Shown here piece after piece: positions 27,984 through 35,358 of a DNA stretch of 64,000 bases; within the stretch, counting starts at the first letter, position 1, and the number at the start of each line of letters is the position of its first letter. The DNA is from Flavobacteriales bacterium UBA7612 (lineage in GTDB: Bacteria > Bacteroidota > Bacteroidia > Flavobacteriales > Weeksellaceae): positions 62,001 through 126,000 of the forward strand of contig DLJQ01000004.1 in the NCBI GenBank assembly GCA_002484335.1, given 5' to 3'. The notes beneath the pieces are model-generated. The model was not told the origin of the DNA, did no database searches, and worked only from the letters and a program-made list of their open reading frames with translations. Made by a program: the position numbers and the translations under genes.

Positions 27984-28447
27984 TATTTACTTAGTTGCCC
28001 TATTTTTTCCCAAGAAGGATCAATATCTAATTTTACGGCTATATAAACATCATTTCCTTTAGAATTAAAAGCTGTTCCTTCAGATAATTCTGCTTCAATT
28101 TGTTTTGGAGTAAGTTTATACATAGCACCAGTGATAGGATCTACGATTAAACCAACTATTCCTGCAAAAATGACATTTCCAATATACCAAGCATTAAATT
28201 TTCTTGTTAATTTAGTTTCAAACGTTTTGTAACCATCTAATTTTATCATTACATCATATTCTTTTTTCTTACGTTCTAATTTTTTTTCGATTGGTGTTTT
28301 GCCAATTTCAATTTCATTGATGTAAACAGTAGCATTTGAAGGTGTACTTTTAAAATTAATTGTTTGTTTAGAGCCAGATACAATAGTAGCACAGCTTGAT
28401 AGAGACAATAATGCTCCACCAAATAAGATCATAGATAATTTTTTCAT
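27983..28447 (-). CDS. PEGA-domain lipoprotein
   Basis: 154 residues with a lipobox (SLSSC, Cys19). Residues ~28-75 form a PEGA domain (INFKSTPSNATVYINEIEIGKTP, YDVMIKLDGYKTFETKL), a small beta fold common in surface proteins. A hydrophobic, Gly-rich helix follows (WYIGNVIFAGIVGLIVDPITGAMY). No enzymatic role is visible. It is the last gene of a seven-gene minus-strand run that begins with the AmgK-like kinase. Confidence 0.8.
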   Translation of the reverse strand: MKKLSMILFGGALLSLSSCATIVSGSKQTINFKSTPSNATVYINEIEIGKTPIEKKLERKKKEYDVMIKLDGYKTFETKLTRKFNAWYIGNVIFAGIVGLIVDPITGAMYKLTPKQIEAELSEGTAFNSKGNDVYIAVKLDIDPSWEKIGQLSK

Positions 28448-28467
28448 ATAAAAATTTAATAAATATT

Positions 28468-28851
28468 TTATTCTAATGTTAGTGTATACTGAGGGATAGA
28501 TTTTAAATCTCCATCATAATAGTAATATTCAATTTCCATTCTAGTGCAAGTACTCCATAAATCTGCACCTTTTGATTTTACTACTTTTACAATATTAGCA
28601 CCATTATCTCTTGCAATTTTTCTTGCTTTTTCTAAATTAGAATTATAACTACAATCAGTAGAGAAACCTGAGTCTTTAATTTTAGAAGAACCTACTTTTG
28701 TTGCACCAAATGGGACTTCGTGTTTTTCAGATAAAAAAGCAAAACCGTCATTTTTAGATATAGATGACCTTATATCAGTAAAATTTGATTTTATTGAAGC
28801 CGCACAACTAAATAATGAAAAAATAATTAATGAGTAAATAATTAATTTCAT
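28468..28851 (-). CDS. Small lipoprotein, unknown function
   Basis: 127 residues when started at MKLIIYSLIIFSLFSC. I chose this ATG over an in-frame ATG 48 bp upstream because it gives a normal lipoprotein signal (Cys16). The mature part contains two further Cys residues (FSTDCSYNS, WSTCTRME) that could form a disulfide. The segment ARKIARDNGANIVKVVKSK resembles small envelope stress proteins of Bacteroidota. The function is not recognised. Confidence 0.65.
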   Translation of the reverse strand: MKLIIYSLIIFSLFSCAASIKSNFTDIRSSISKNDGFAFLSEKHEVPFGATKVGSSKIKDSGFSTDCSYNSNLEKARKIARDNGANIVKVVKSKGADLWSTCTRMEIEYYYYDGDLKSIPQYTLTLE

Positions 28852-28915
28852 ATTGAAAATTTTAGCAAAAATAAACTTTTTATTAATAAAAAAAAACAAT
28901 ATTACATTACAGTAA

Positions 28916-29752
28916 TTACAATTTATTCAATCTATCCTCAATCTGGCTCGAGTATATTTCTAAAAAAACTTCATTATACGGATCAGCTTTTTTATATGAT
29001 TTATTGGTTAAATCGAGGCTTTTTATATAATTAAATTTAGCCGAATCTTTCATCTTTAATTTATTGAATGTTTCTGCTTTATAAAAATAGGCTTCAGCAG
29101 TATTAGAGTCGATTGAAATAGTTTTATTATAAAGTTCAAGAGCTTCTTTGTTTAAATTTAGGTCAGCTTTCATTTTACCTAAATAAGTATAGGTAATAGG
29201 AATTATATTCTTTTTATCTTTTTCTGAATCAAAATATTTATTATAATATAACATTGCAGAATCGTATTTTTCTAGACCTTGATAACAAATAGCCATTCTA
29301 TAGTAGATATTATCTCCCCAAGGATATTCGGTAGTTTTTGAAATTTTATCTAATTGATGAAAGTCTTTCAAAGCATTTTCATAATCTTTTAATTTATCTA
29401 GTTTTATCCAACCACTATAACCTAAATGTGATAAGGGATCTAAATGTGTGGCATTTTTTAGTCGTTTCATTCCAATTTCATGATCACCACGTTTGTTATA
29501 AGCGACAGAAGATTCCCACCAAAATTTAGAATTCTTAGGATATTTCTTTAATAAATAATCAAAAGTATAATCAGAATAATAAGACCCTTGCCAATTTCCA
29601 GCTAATTGAAAAAGAACTTCTTTTTTAGAGAAAATATAATTTTTTATAAAAAAATAGCTATAAAATAAGAATGGAATACAGATTAATAGTATTAAGGAAT
29701 TCCAAATAAAACGAACATATTTATTTCTAAAAAAGGTCTTTAACTTTTCCAT
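28916..29752 (-). CDS. Membrane-anchored TPR protein
   Basis: 278 residues. One transmembrane helix near the N-terminus (~14-36) is followed by at least four tetratricopeptide-like repeats in the periplasmic part (FWWESSVAYNKRGDHEIGMKRL, HLGYSGWIKLDKLKDYENAL, NIYYRMAICYQGLEKYDSAML, AEAYFYKAETFNKLKMKDSA). It is probably a protein-interaction scaffold. It overlaps the upstream gene by 26 bp in a different frame, which suggests translational coupling with that small membrane protein. Confidence 0.8.
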   Translation of the reverse strand: MEKLKTFFRNKYVRFIWNSLILLICIPFLFYSYFFIKNYIFSKKEVLFQLAGNWQGSYYSDYTFDYLLKKYPKNSKFWWESSVAYNKRGDHEIGMKRLKNATHLDPLSHLGYSGWIKLDKLKDYENALKDFHQLDKISKTTEYPWGDNIYYRMAICYQGLEKYDSAMLYYNKYFDSEKDKKNIIPITYTYLGKMKADLNLNKEALELYNKTISIDSNTAEAYFYKAETFNKLKMKDSAKFNYIKSLDLTNKSYKKADPYNEVFLEIYSSQIEDRLNKL

Positions 29753-30224
29753 CTCTAATCTTTATATTTAGTTGATAATAGGAATCTTTAGATAAAAAGT
29801 AGGGTTGGCTATTCCAATCTTTTAGTTTCAAAACTTCATTAACAATATTCTTTTTTAATTCATCACTTAAATCAACTAATTCAAAAGATTGATTCGTTGC
29901 TTTTATTCTAAAATCTCCTATTTGGTTATGACAATTAATAATAAAACGAATATTTATATTTCCAGAAAAATTTGGATAATCTAAAAGAGATATTTCTTTA
30001 AAAATTTCTTTTCGAATTCCGTAACGACCTGTTTTATAATCGCTTTTAGTCTCATAAAATTCAGAAACAATAAATCCACATTTACTAAATTTCTGATTAG
30101 TTTCTATCATCTCACTTTTAGAATAACTACCAACTTTAGGAATAATTGTAGTAATAATTATTCCTAGAGAGAGTAATGTTAAAAATAAAGTTACGAATAA
30201 GGTATATTTGGTTAGTTTATACAT
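29727..30224 (-). CDS. Single-pass membrane protein with a TonB-C-like domain
   Basis: 165 residues: one N-terminal transmembrane helix (~8-30) and a soluble domain whose pattern (NIRFIINCHNQIGDFRIKATNQSF, ELKKNIVNEVLKLKDWNSQP, YYQLNIKIRDGKV) resembles the C-terminal domain of small TonB-type energy transducers. No proline-rich linker is present, so I would not call it TonB. It starts 5 bp after the MurU-like gene and overlaps the TPR gene that follows, so it is in the same transcription unit. Confidence 0.6.
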   Translation of the reverse strand: MYKLTKYTLFVTLFLTLLSLGIIITTIIPKVGSYSKSEMIETNQKFSKCGFIVSEFYETKSDYKTGRYGIRKEIFKEISLLDYPNFSGNINIRFIINCHNQIGDFRIKATNQSFELVDLSDELKKNIVNEVLKLKDWNSQPYFLSKDSYYQLNIKIRDGKVKDLF

Positions 30225-30229
30225 TATAA

Positions 30230-30943
30230 TTATTTAAAAACTTCTTCAGCTTCTAAAACACTAGATGGTCTACCAACATCAATCAGAATTCCTCCCGAAT
30301 GATTAAAACCTAAAATAGTTTCGGTTTTCATCAATTCCATGTAAACTTTCATGATAGAAAATTTTCCTTCATAATTAATGTTATTAAACAATTCTGGTTT
30401 GATGATATGAATACCAGAAAATGCTAATTCATTTAAATTTTTAGAAGCATTTTTTGCTAAAATTTCTTCATTAGTATTCAGATTTCGCCAACCTTGTAAT
30501 TTCATTTTTTCATCGAAAAGTAATTTTCTTGACGAATTTCTGTCCGATACTGCAAGTGAAATAATTGCATTATTTTCTTGATGAGCTTTTATGAAATTAG
30601 AGATATTCAAATCGGTTAAAATATCAACATTCATAACAAGAAAATCAGTATCAAAAAAATGTTTAGCATTCACTAAACCTCCACCAGTTTCTAAAACTTC
30701 TGGTCGCTCATCAGAAATATGAATTGTAATATCAAAATTATTATTCTCATTCAAAAAATCAATAATCTGATCTGCGAAGTGAAAAACATTAATTACAATT
30801 TCAGTAAAACCATACGATTTTAAATATTCTATATTACGTTGTAGTAAAGATTTTCCATTTACAGGAGCCAAAGCTTTAGGATGATTTTCTGTAAAAGGCT
30901 TCAGTCTTGTGCCTAATCCGGCAGCAAAAAGCATTGCTTTCAT
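30230..30943 (-). CDS. murU: Nucleotidyltransferase, MurU-like (MurNAc-1-phosphate uridylyltransferase)
   Basis: 237 residues. It begins with the sugar-nucleotidyltransferase signature AMLFAAGLGTRLKPFTENHPKAL (LxAGxGTRLxPxTxxxPK) and contains FLVMNVDILTDLN, the metal/nucleotide site, and ETGGGLVNAK. The size and the partner kinase gene two genes upstream fit MurU of the AmgK/MurU cell-wall recycling pathway, which turns MurNAc-1-phosphate into UDP-MurNAc and bypasses de novo synthesis. Other NDP-sugar products are possible; the assignment depends on the neighbouring kinase. Confidence 0.8.
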   Translation of the reverse strand: MKAMLFAAGLGTRLKPFTENHPKALAPVNGKSLLQRNIEYLKSYGFTEIVINVFHFADQIIDFLNENNNFDITIHISDERPEVLETGGGLVNAKHFFDTDFLVMNVDILTDLNISNFIKAHQENNAIISLAVSDRNSSRKLLFDEKMKLQGWRNLNTNEEILAKNASKNLNELAFSGIHIIKPELFNNINYEGKFSIMKVYMELMKTETILGFNHSGGILIDVGRPSSVLEAEEVFK

Positions 30944-30947
30944 TTAA

Positions 30948-31370
30948 TTAATATGCTTCGTTAATCCAGTTTTTTTCTTCTTGTACAACGTGATTTAAAG
31001 TTACTTGTACCTCTGGAAATTTTTCTTCAATGTATTTTGCTGTTGCATCAGCAGAATAAACAGAACGATGTTGACCGCCAGTACATCCAAAATTAATTTC
31101 TAAATTTTCGAAACCACGTTGAATGTAATCTTCTATAGATACATCTATAACCTGAAAAACACCAGTTAAGAAAATAGCAATTTTTGTTTCTGTTTCCAAA
31201 TATTTTTTTACTTCTTCATCACGTCCAGTTTGTGTTTTATATTTTTCTATTCGCCCAGGATTTAAAATTCCTCTACAATCAAAAACAAAACCTCCACCAT
31301 TTCCTGTTGGGTCAGTTGGAATTCCTTTTTTATATGAAAAACTACGTACGTTAATATTTAATTTAGCCAT
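30948..31370 (-). CDS. Stand-alone RapZ C-terminal-domain protein
   Basis: 140 residues, corresponding only to the C-terminal half of proteobacterial RapZ (about 284 residues). The conserved blocks are VRSFSYKKGIPTDPTGNGGGFVFDCRGI (~8-35, read as two pieces), GRDEEV, and FGCTGGQHRSVYSAD (~94-108), where the CTGGQHRS loop is the ligand pocket that in RapZ senses glucosamine-6-phosphate. The N-terminal P-loop kinase-like domain is absent. It is encoded between AmgK-like and MurU-like genes (8-bp overlap upstream, 4-bp gap downstream). An amino-sugar-sensing role in cell-wall recycling is inferred. Confidence 0.85.
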   Translation of the reverse strand: MAKLNINVRSFSYKKGIPTDPTGNGGGFVFDCRGILNPGRIEKYKTQTGRDEEVKKYLETETKIAIFLTGVFQVIDVSIEDYIQRGFENLEINFGCTGGQHRSVYSADATAKYIEEKFPEVQVTLNHVVQEEKNWINEAY

Positions 31371-32379
31371 TGATTATGTTATTTATTTGTTTTTTTGTTT
31401 CAGTTTCAGTAAGTATAGTAATAATTCTTTTTAGTTCAGGATAATTTTGTAAAATTGGATAATCCAAGATTGATTTTAGGTTATCCAAACCAAAAGAAAT
31501 ACTTTCTATAAAGTGTGATTTTCTTTCAATTAATCCCCTCAATCCATAAGCACCTAGAACTTGTAATAAACGAGCTACAACACAATATTCATAAGACCTT
31601 CTACAATCTATAGGAACTATTGTTTCATCCAGTTTTTTAATTTCTTCAAAATAATGATTGTATAATTCATTTTTAAAATCAGTTGAAAGATTTGCTTTTG
31701 CTTGCCATGTAAGGGAAACCAAATCATAAAAAATTGGCCCATATAAACCACCTTGGTAATCAATAAAATAAGGTTTGTTATCTTTTATCATAATATTTCG
31801 TGATTGAAAATCACGAAATACGAAACCTTTAGGTGATAATTGCTCAAATTGTGAAGCAAATAAATCAAAATCTTTAATTAATTTTCCTTGATTATAGGTT
31901 ATATTAATACTATTCAAAAAGTAAAATTTAAATAAAAATAAATCTCTTAGAATAAGTGTTTTGTCAAGTCTCGGATAAGAATATGCTTTATAAAAGTCAA
32001 TCGATTTCCCTGCTTCTAATTGTGTTTTCGCAAGTAGCTCAATAATTTCAAAATAATATTTTTTTGCTTCAATTGTATCATTCTGAATAGCATTCATTAA
32101 TGTTTCATCTCCCAAATCGGTTTGTACATAAAGACTAAAATCATCACTTATCATATAAATTGTAGGAACATTAGAAACTGTTTTTTTTAATTCTTCTGTG
32201 TAATAAAAAAATGTTTTGTTTTCTTCTATATTACTACTCTGACAAAGAATATATGATTGATTATTGTCGAAAAATCTATAATATTTTCTTTCTGATCCAC
32301 CTCCAGTTAAAATCCGTAAAGAAGATATTGCTTCTTGTGAATAATGTTGATTTAGAAAATTGATAATATTAGAATCCAT
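31363..32379 (-). CDS. amgK: Aminoglycoside-phosphotransferase-fold kinase, AmgK-like
   Basis: 338 residues from MDSNIINFLNQ; an in-frame ATG 18 bp upstream (32397) is also possible. The P-loop-like strand is ILTGGGSERKYYRF, the catalytic loop is FVFRDFQSRNIMIKD (Asp, Arg-Asn pattern of AmgK) and the metal-binding segment is FIDYQGGLYGP. In the AmgK/MurU pathway the kinase makes MurNAc/GlcNAc alpha-1-phosphate. It is the first gene of the minus-strand run and overlaps the RapZ-C gene by 8 bp. Confidence 0.8.
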   Translation of the reverse strand: MDSNIINFLNQHYSQEAISSLRILTGGGSERKYYRFFDNNQSYILCQSSNIEENKTFFYYTEELKKTVSNVPTIYMISDDFSLYVQTDLGDETLMNAIQNDTIEAKKYYFEIIELLAKTQLEAGKSIDFYKAYSYPRLDKTLILRDLFLFKFYFLNSINITYNQGKLIKDFDLFASQFEQLSPKGFVFRDFQSRNIMIKDNKPYFIDYQGGLYGPIFYDLVSLTWQAKANLSTDFKNELYNHYFEEIKKLDETIVPIDCRRSYEYCVVARLLQVLGAYGLRGLIERKSHFIESISFGLDNLKSILDYPILQNYPELKRIITILTETETKKQINNIING

Positions 32380-32434
32380 TTTTACAATTTTATGCAATTT
32401 ACATTGAATCTTTTTTCTAGCATAATTTTCTTTT

Positions 32435-32511
32435 GGGCAATCCCTTCGGGCCGCGCTTTTGTTGCAATCTTTTTCTGAAGAAAAAGGATTTCCACGACAA
32501 TCGCTATTGCG
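32435..32511 (+). repeat. Intergenic hairpin repeat, copy R1
   Basis: 77 bp starting GGGCAATCCCTTCGGG and ending CGCTATTGC, with the internal stem CTTTTTC..GAAAAAG. It sits in the divergent gap between the AmgK-like gene and the lipoprotein gene at 32694. It has the same ends and internal blocks as five other copies in this window. Confidence 0.85.
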
Positions 32512-32693
32512 ATATAAAGTAATTAAGAATTAAGAATTAAGAAAATCTTATAGCTTATTATCTTGCTTCTTAAATTTAGCATAAAAACATAATCACTTAA
32601 GAACTTAATCTCATAAACACAAACATTAAAAAAAATGATAAAAAATGTAACCTTTTTTATATTTAATCGTCTAGTATAAAAATGATATTTAAG

Positions 32694-33158
32694 ATGAAAA
32701 AAATAATAATTGTAGCTTTAGCAATATTCTCTTTACAATCATGTATTTCTGTTCGTGTAAATGCAGATGTAGATTCCAGAGCAAGTTTTTCTAATGCAGA
32801 AACACCAAATATTACAGCAGAAGGAACTTTTTTTGAAAATGGAGTAAAAGATTCTAAGTGGTCGAATTCAAATGGTTCTAATTGGACAAAAGCAAAATTT
32901 GAAAACGCAACAGGAACAACATATATCAAATTAAAAACAAAAAAATCTCTTAAGGTCGATTTTCGTTCTGTGATACATACAGAAGGAGATTTAGCTTTTG
33001 AAATTATTGATGCAAATAAAGTTGTTTTATATGCATCAAATGCAGATACAGAAGAAGGACGTTTTTCTGTTAATTTTCCAAAAGAAGGAGAATATCAAGT
33101 ACGTTGGAAATCAACTTCTGCAACAGGAAATTATTTCTTAGAATGGAAAGAAAAGTAA
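32694..33158 (+). CDS. Small lipoprotein, unknown function
   Basis: 154 residues starting at MKKIIIVALAIFSLQSC. This start gives a clean lipoprotein signal (Cys17); an ATG 12 bp upstream would add four residues. The mature part is a beta-rich domain with several Trp and Asn residues (SKWSNSNGSNWTKAKFEN, FRSVIHTEGDLAFEIID, GEYQVRWKSTSATGNYFLEW), like a carbohydrate- or pre-peptidase-type beta sandwich. I cannot name the family. It stands alone between two copies of the intergenic hairpin repeat. Confidence 0.7.
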   Translation: MKKIIIVALAIFSLQSCISVRVNADVDSRASFSNAETPNITAEGTFFENGVKDSKWSNSNGSNWTKAKFENATGTTYIKLKTKKSLKVDFRSVIHTEGDLAFEIIDANKVVLYASNADTEEGRFSVNFPKEGEYQVRWKSTSATGNYFLEWKEK

Positions 33159-33224
33159 TTTTTTTTGAATTATCTTTAATTAACAATTTTTAGTATGTGA
33201 GTTATTTATTTTTATTCATGAATT

Positions 33225-33334
33225 TGCAATAGTGATTGAAGCGGCATCCTTTTTAGATTGGTCATTGAACGAAGTCGAAATGAATGACCAATCTAAAAAG
33301 ATATAGCGAAAAGCACGTCCCGAAGGGATTGCCC
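33225..33334 (-). repeat. Intergenic hairpin repeat, copy R2 (long apical hairpin)
   Basis: 110 bp in reverse orientation. Read on the minus strand it starts GGGCAATCCCTTCGGG and ends ATCACTATTGCA. The conserved CTTTTT/AAAAAGG stem is extended by a perfect 12-bp arm (AGATTGGTCATT and complement) closed by a loop containing TTTCGACTTCGTTC, a piece related to the 34-nt repeat at 38390-38423. Confidence 0.82.
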
Positions 33335-33372
33335 AAAAAATAAATATAATTTTAAAAATGTAAGAAAAGTAA

Positions 33373-33399
33373 TTGTTTACTAAATATGATTTAATTTTG
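33373..33399 (+). promoter_or_regulatory. Likely promoter of the nitroreductase gene
   Basis: TTG (33373-33375) and TAATTTTG (33392-33399) are separated by 16 bp, one short of the preferred range. The start codon follows 19 bp after the -7 box. Confidence 0.45.
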
Positions 33400-33418
33400 C
33401 TAAATATTAAAATAACAT

Positions 33419-34057
33419 ATGGCATTATTAGATAATTTAACGTGGCGTTATGCTACTAAAAAATATGATTCAACTAAAGTAGTTAGTGAAGAAAACATAG
33501 ATAAAATTGTAGAGGCAACACGATTAACTCCAACATCATCAGGTTTACAGCAGTTCAGAGTTTTGGTAATTAAAAATAAAGAGCTTCAAAATCAAATAGT
33601 ACCAATTTCTTATGATCAACAAATTGTAGCAGATTGTTCTCATTTGTTGGTTTTTGTAGCTTGGGATTCTTATACAGAAAAAAGAATTGATGATATTTAT
33701 GATTTCACAACAGATGAGCGTGAATTACCAAGAGGAAGATTTACATCTTATACAGATCGTTTAAAACAAATATTCTTTGCTCAAACAGAAGAAGAACATT
33801 TTGTACATACTTCAAAACAAGCATACATTGGTTTAGGGCTAGCAATTGCACAGGCTGCAGAACTAAATATTGATAGTACGCCAATGGAAGGTTTTGAAAA
33901 CGATAAATTAGATGAATTATTGAACTTGAAAGAACAAGGTTTACGAAGTGTTCTTATGTTACCTTTAGGTTACAGAGATACAGAAGGAGATTGGTTAAGT
34001 TCAATGAAGAAAGTTCGAATTTCTACAGAAGATTTTGTAACTAAGATTTACGAATAA
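33419..34057 (+). CDS. NAD(P)H-dependent nitroreductase/oxidoreductase (NfsB-like)
   Basis: 212 residues. FMN-dependent nitroreductase fold with LTWRYATKKYDSTKVVSEENIDKI at the N-terminus (Arg and Lys contact the FMN phosphate), TRLTPTSSGLQQFRVLVI (~36-53) and the C-terminal GLRSVLMLPLGYRDTEGDWL. It is close in plan to NfsB/YfkO-type quinone or nitro reductases that form homodimers. It is monocistronic and ends in a strong hairpin terminator. Confidence 0.9.
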   Translation: MALLDNLTWRYATKKYDSTKVVSEENIDKIVEATRLTPTSSGLQQFRVLVIKNKELQNQIVPISYDQQIVADCSHLLVFVAWDSYTEKRIDDIYDFTTDERELPRGRFTSYTDRLKQIFFAQTEEEHFVHTSKQAYIGLGLAIAQAAELNIDSTPMEGFENDKLDELLNLKEQGLRSVLMLPLGYRDTEGDWLSSMKKVRISTEDFVTKIYE

Positions 34058-34070
34058 AATTGTAAAAAAT

Positions 34071-34104
34071 AAAAAGAGAGTTGAAAATTTCAACTCTCTT
34101 TTTT
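34071..34104. terminator. Bidirectional terminator
   Basis: AAAAAGAGAGTTGAAA and its complement form a strong stem with T and A flanks. It separates the nitroreductase from the convergent oxygenase gene. Confidence 0.87.
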
Positions 34105-34117
34105 ATGTTTAATGAGA

Positions 34118-35071
34118 TTATTTTATTAATCCAATTTCTCTTAATCGTTGAGTTAAGAATTCTCCAGCAGTAATATCTTCAAATTGTTTTGGATTTTCTT
34201 CTGTAACACAATTTTCTAAAACAGATAAGTCCATATCAGAAACAGGGTGCATAAAGAATGGAATAGAAAAACGAGAAGTTCCCCATAATTCTCTTTCAGG
34301 ATTTACAACTTGGTGAATCGTAGATTTTAAACGATTGTTTGTGTGACGAGATAACATGTCACCAACATTAATTACTAATTCATCATCTTCTGCAATTGCA
34401 TCGACCCAAGTTCCGTCATGTTTTTGTACTTGTAAACCACGACCTTGTGCGCCCATTAATAATGTAATTAGGTTAATATCACCATGAGCACCAGCACGAA
34501 CAGCTTTTTTAGGTTCTTCTGTGATAGGAGGATAGTGGATTGCTCTTAAGATAGAGTTTCCATTTTCTACTTTATCATCAAAGTAAAATTCATCTAGACC
34601 TAGGAATAATGCTAAAGCACGTAGAACATAAATTCCTGTTTTTTCTAATTGTTTGTATGTTTCTTCACCATAAACATTAAAGTCAGGAACTTCTTTTACA
34701 TTAATATTTTCAGGGTAATTGAATTTAGATTTATCTTCTTCATTAAGATATTGACCAAAATGCCAAAATTCTTTTAAATCTCCAACTGTGCTACCTTTTG
34801 CATGTTCGTTACCGAAAGCTGTGTAACCACGTTGTCCTCCAATTCCTTCTACAATATAATTTTGTTTTGTTTCTGTAGGTAAAGCATAAAATTCACGTAC
34901 ACTTTTGTATAGATTATCTACTAATTCGTCTGATAAAAAATGTCCTTTTAAAGCAACAAATCCGATTTCTTCATACGCTTTTCCAATTTCATTAACGAAT
35001 TTTTGTTTTCTAGCAGGATCTTCAGATAAAAAATCTGCAAGATTAACTGATGGTATTCCAGTTTGTGACAT
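34118..35071 (-). CDS. Isopenicillin-N-synthase-like 2-oxoglutarate/Fe(II) oxygenase
   Basis: 317 residues from MSQTGIPSVNLADFL. An upstream in-frame ATG at 35119 is rejected because a -7 box (TACCTTTG on the minus strand) lies at 35103-35110, inside that extension. The Fe(II) ligands are HGD (AHGDINLITLL) and the distal His in STIHQVVNP. The 2-oxoglutarate-binding RxS motif is RFSIPFF. The N-terminal DIOX_N region is present (GKAYEEIGFVALKGHFL). The substrate is unknown; the group includes many Bacteroidota enzymes without assigned reactions. Confidence 0.88.
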   Translation of the reverse strand: MSQTGIPSVNLADFLSEDPARKQKFVNEIGKAYEEIGFVALKGHFLSDELVDNLYKSVREFYALPTETKQNYIVEGIGGQRGYTAFGNEHAKGSTVGDLKEFWHFGQYLNEEDKSKFNYPENINVKEVPDFNVYGEETYKQLEKTGIYVLRALALFLGLDEFYFDDKVENGNSILRAIHYPPITEEPKKAVRAGAHGDINLITLLMGAQGRGLQVQKHDGTWVDAIAEDDELVINVGDMLSRHTNNRLKSTIHQVVNPERELWGTSRFSIPFFMHPVSDMDLSVLENCVTEENPKQFEDITAGEFLTQRLREIGLIK

Positions 35072-35102
35072 TATAGTATGTTCTAAATATTTATTTGTTC
35101 GA

Positions 35103-35110
35103 CAAAGGTA
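35103..35110 (-). promoter_or_regulatory. -7 box of the oxygenase gene
   Basis: On the minus strand this reads TACCTTTG, 31 bp upstream of the chosen ATG. It decides the start codon of the oxygenase gene. No clear -33 element is seen. Confidence 0.5.
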
Positions 35111-35321
35111 TATAAACATTTTAAATGTGAATAATTTTGTTGATAACTTTTATTTAAAACTATTGTATGTATTATTTTTGGTATAAAAATCAATTAAGAT
35201 TAAGTATAAAATATTGAAAATAAATAATTTATTTTAATTAAAATAAGAATAATTAATTGTTGTAAATAATAGATTTATTATATTAATTACTTTGTTTAAT
35301 CAATTTAAACTATAGTTTGAT

Positions 35322-35358
35322 AAAAATTCTTCCATTCATTACGAACGAAAGAATTTTT
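35322..35358. terminator. Terminator downstream of rtcB
   Basis: AAAAATTCTT (35322-35331) pairs perfectly with AAGAATTTTT (35349-35358) around a 17-nt loop, with A/T tracts on both sides. It directly follows the rtcB stop codon on the minus strand. Confidence 0.6.

Noticed and set aside
29727..30224. TonB protein of the window's receptors
   Set aside because: It lacks the proline-rich periplasmic linker and the canonical TonB C-terminal YP motif.
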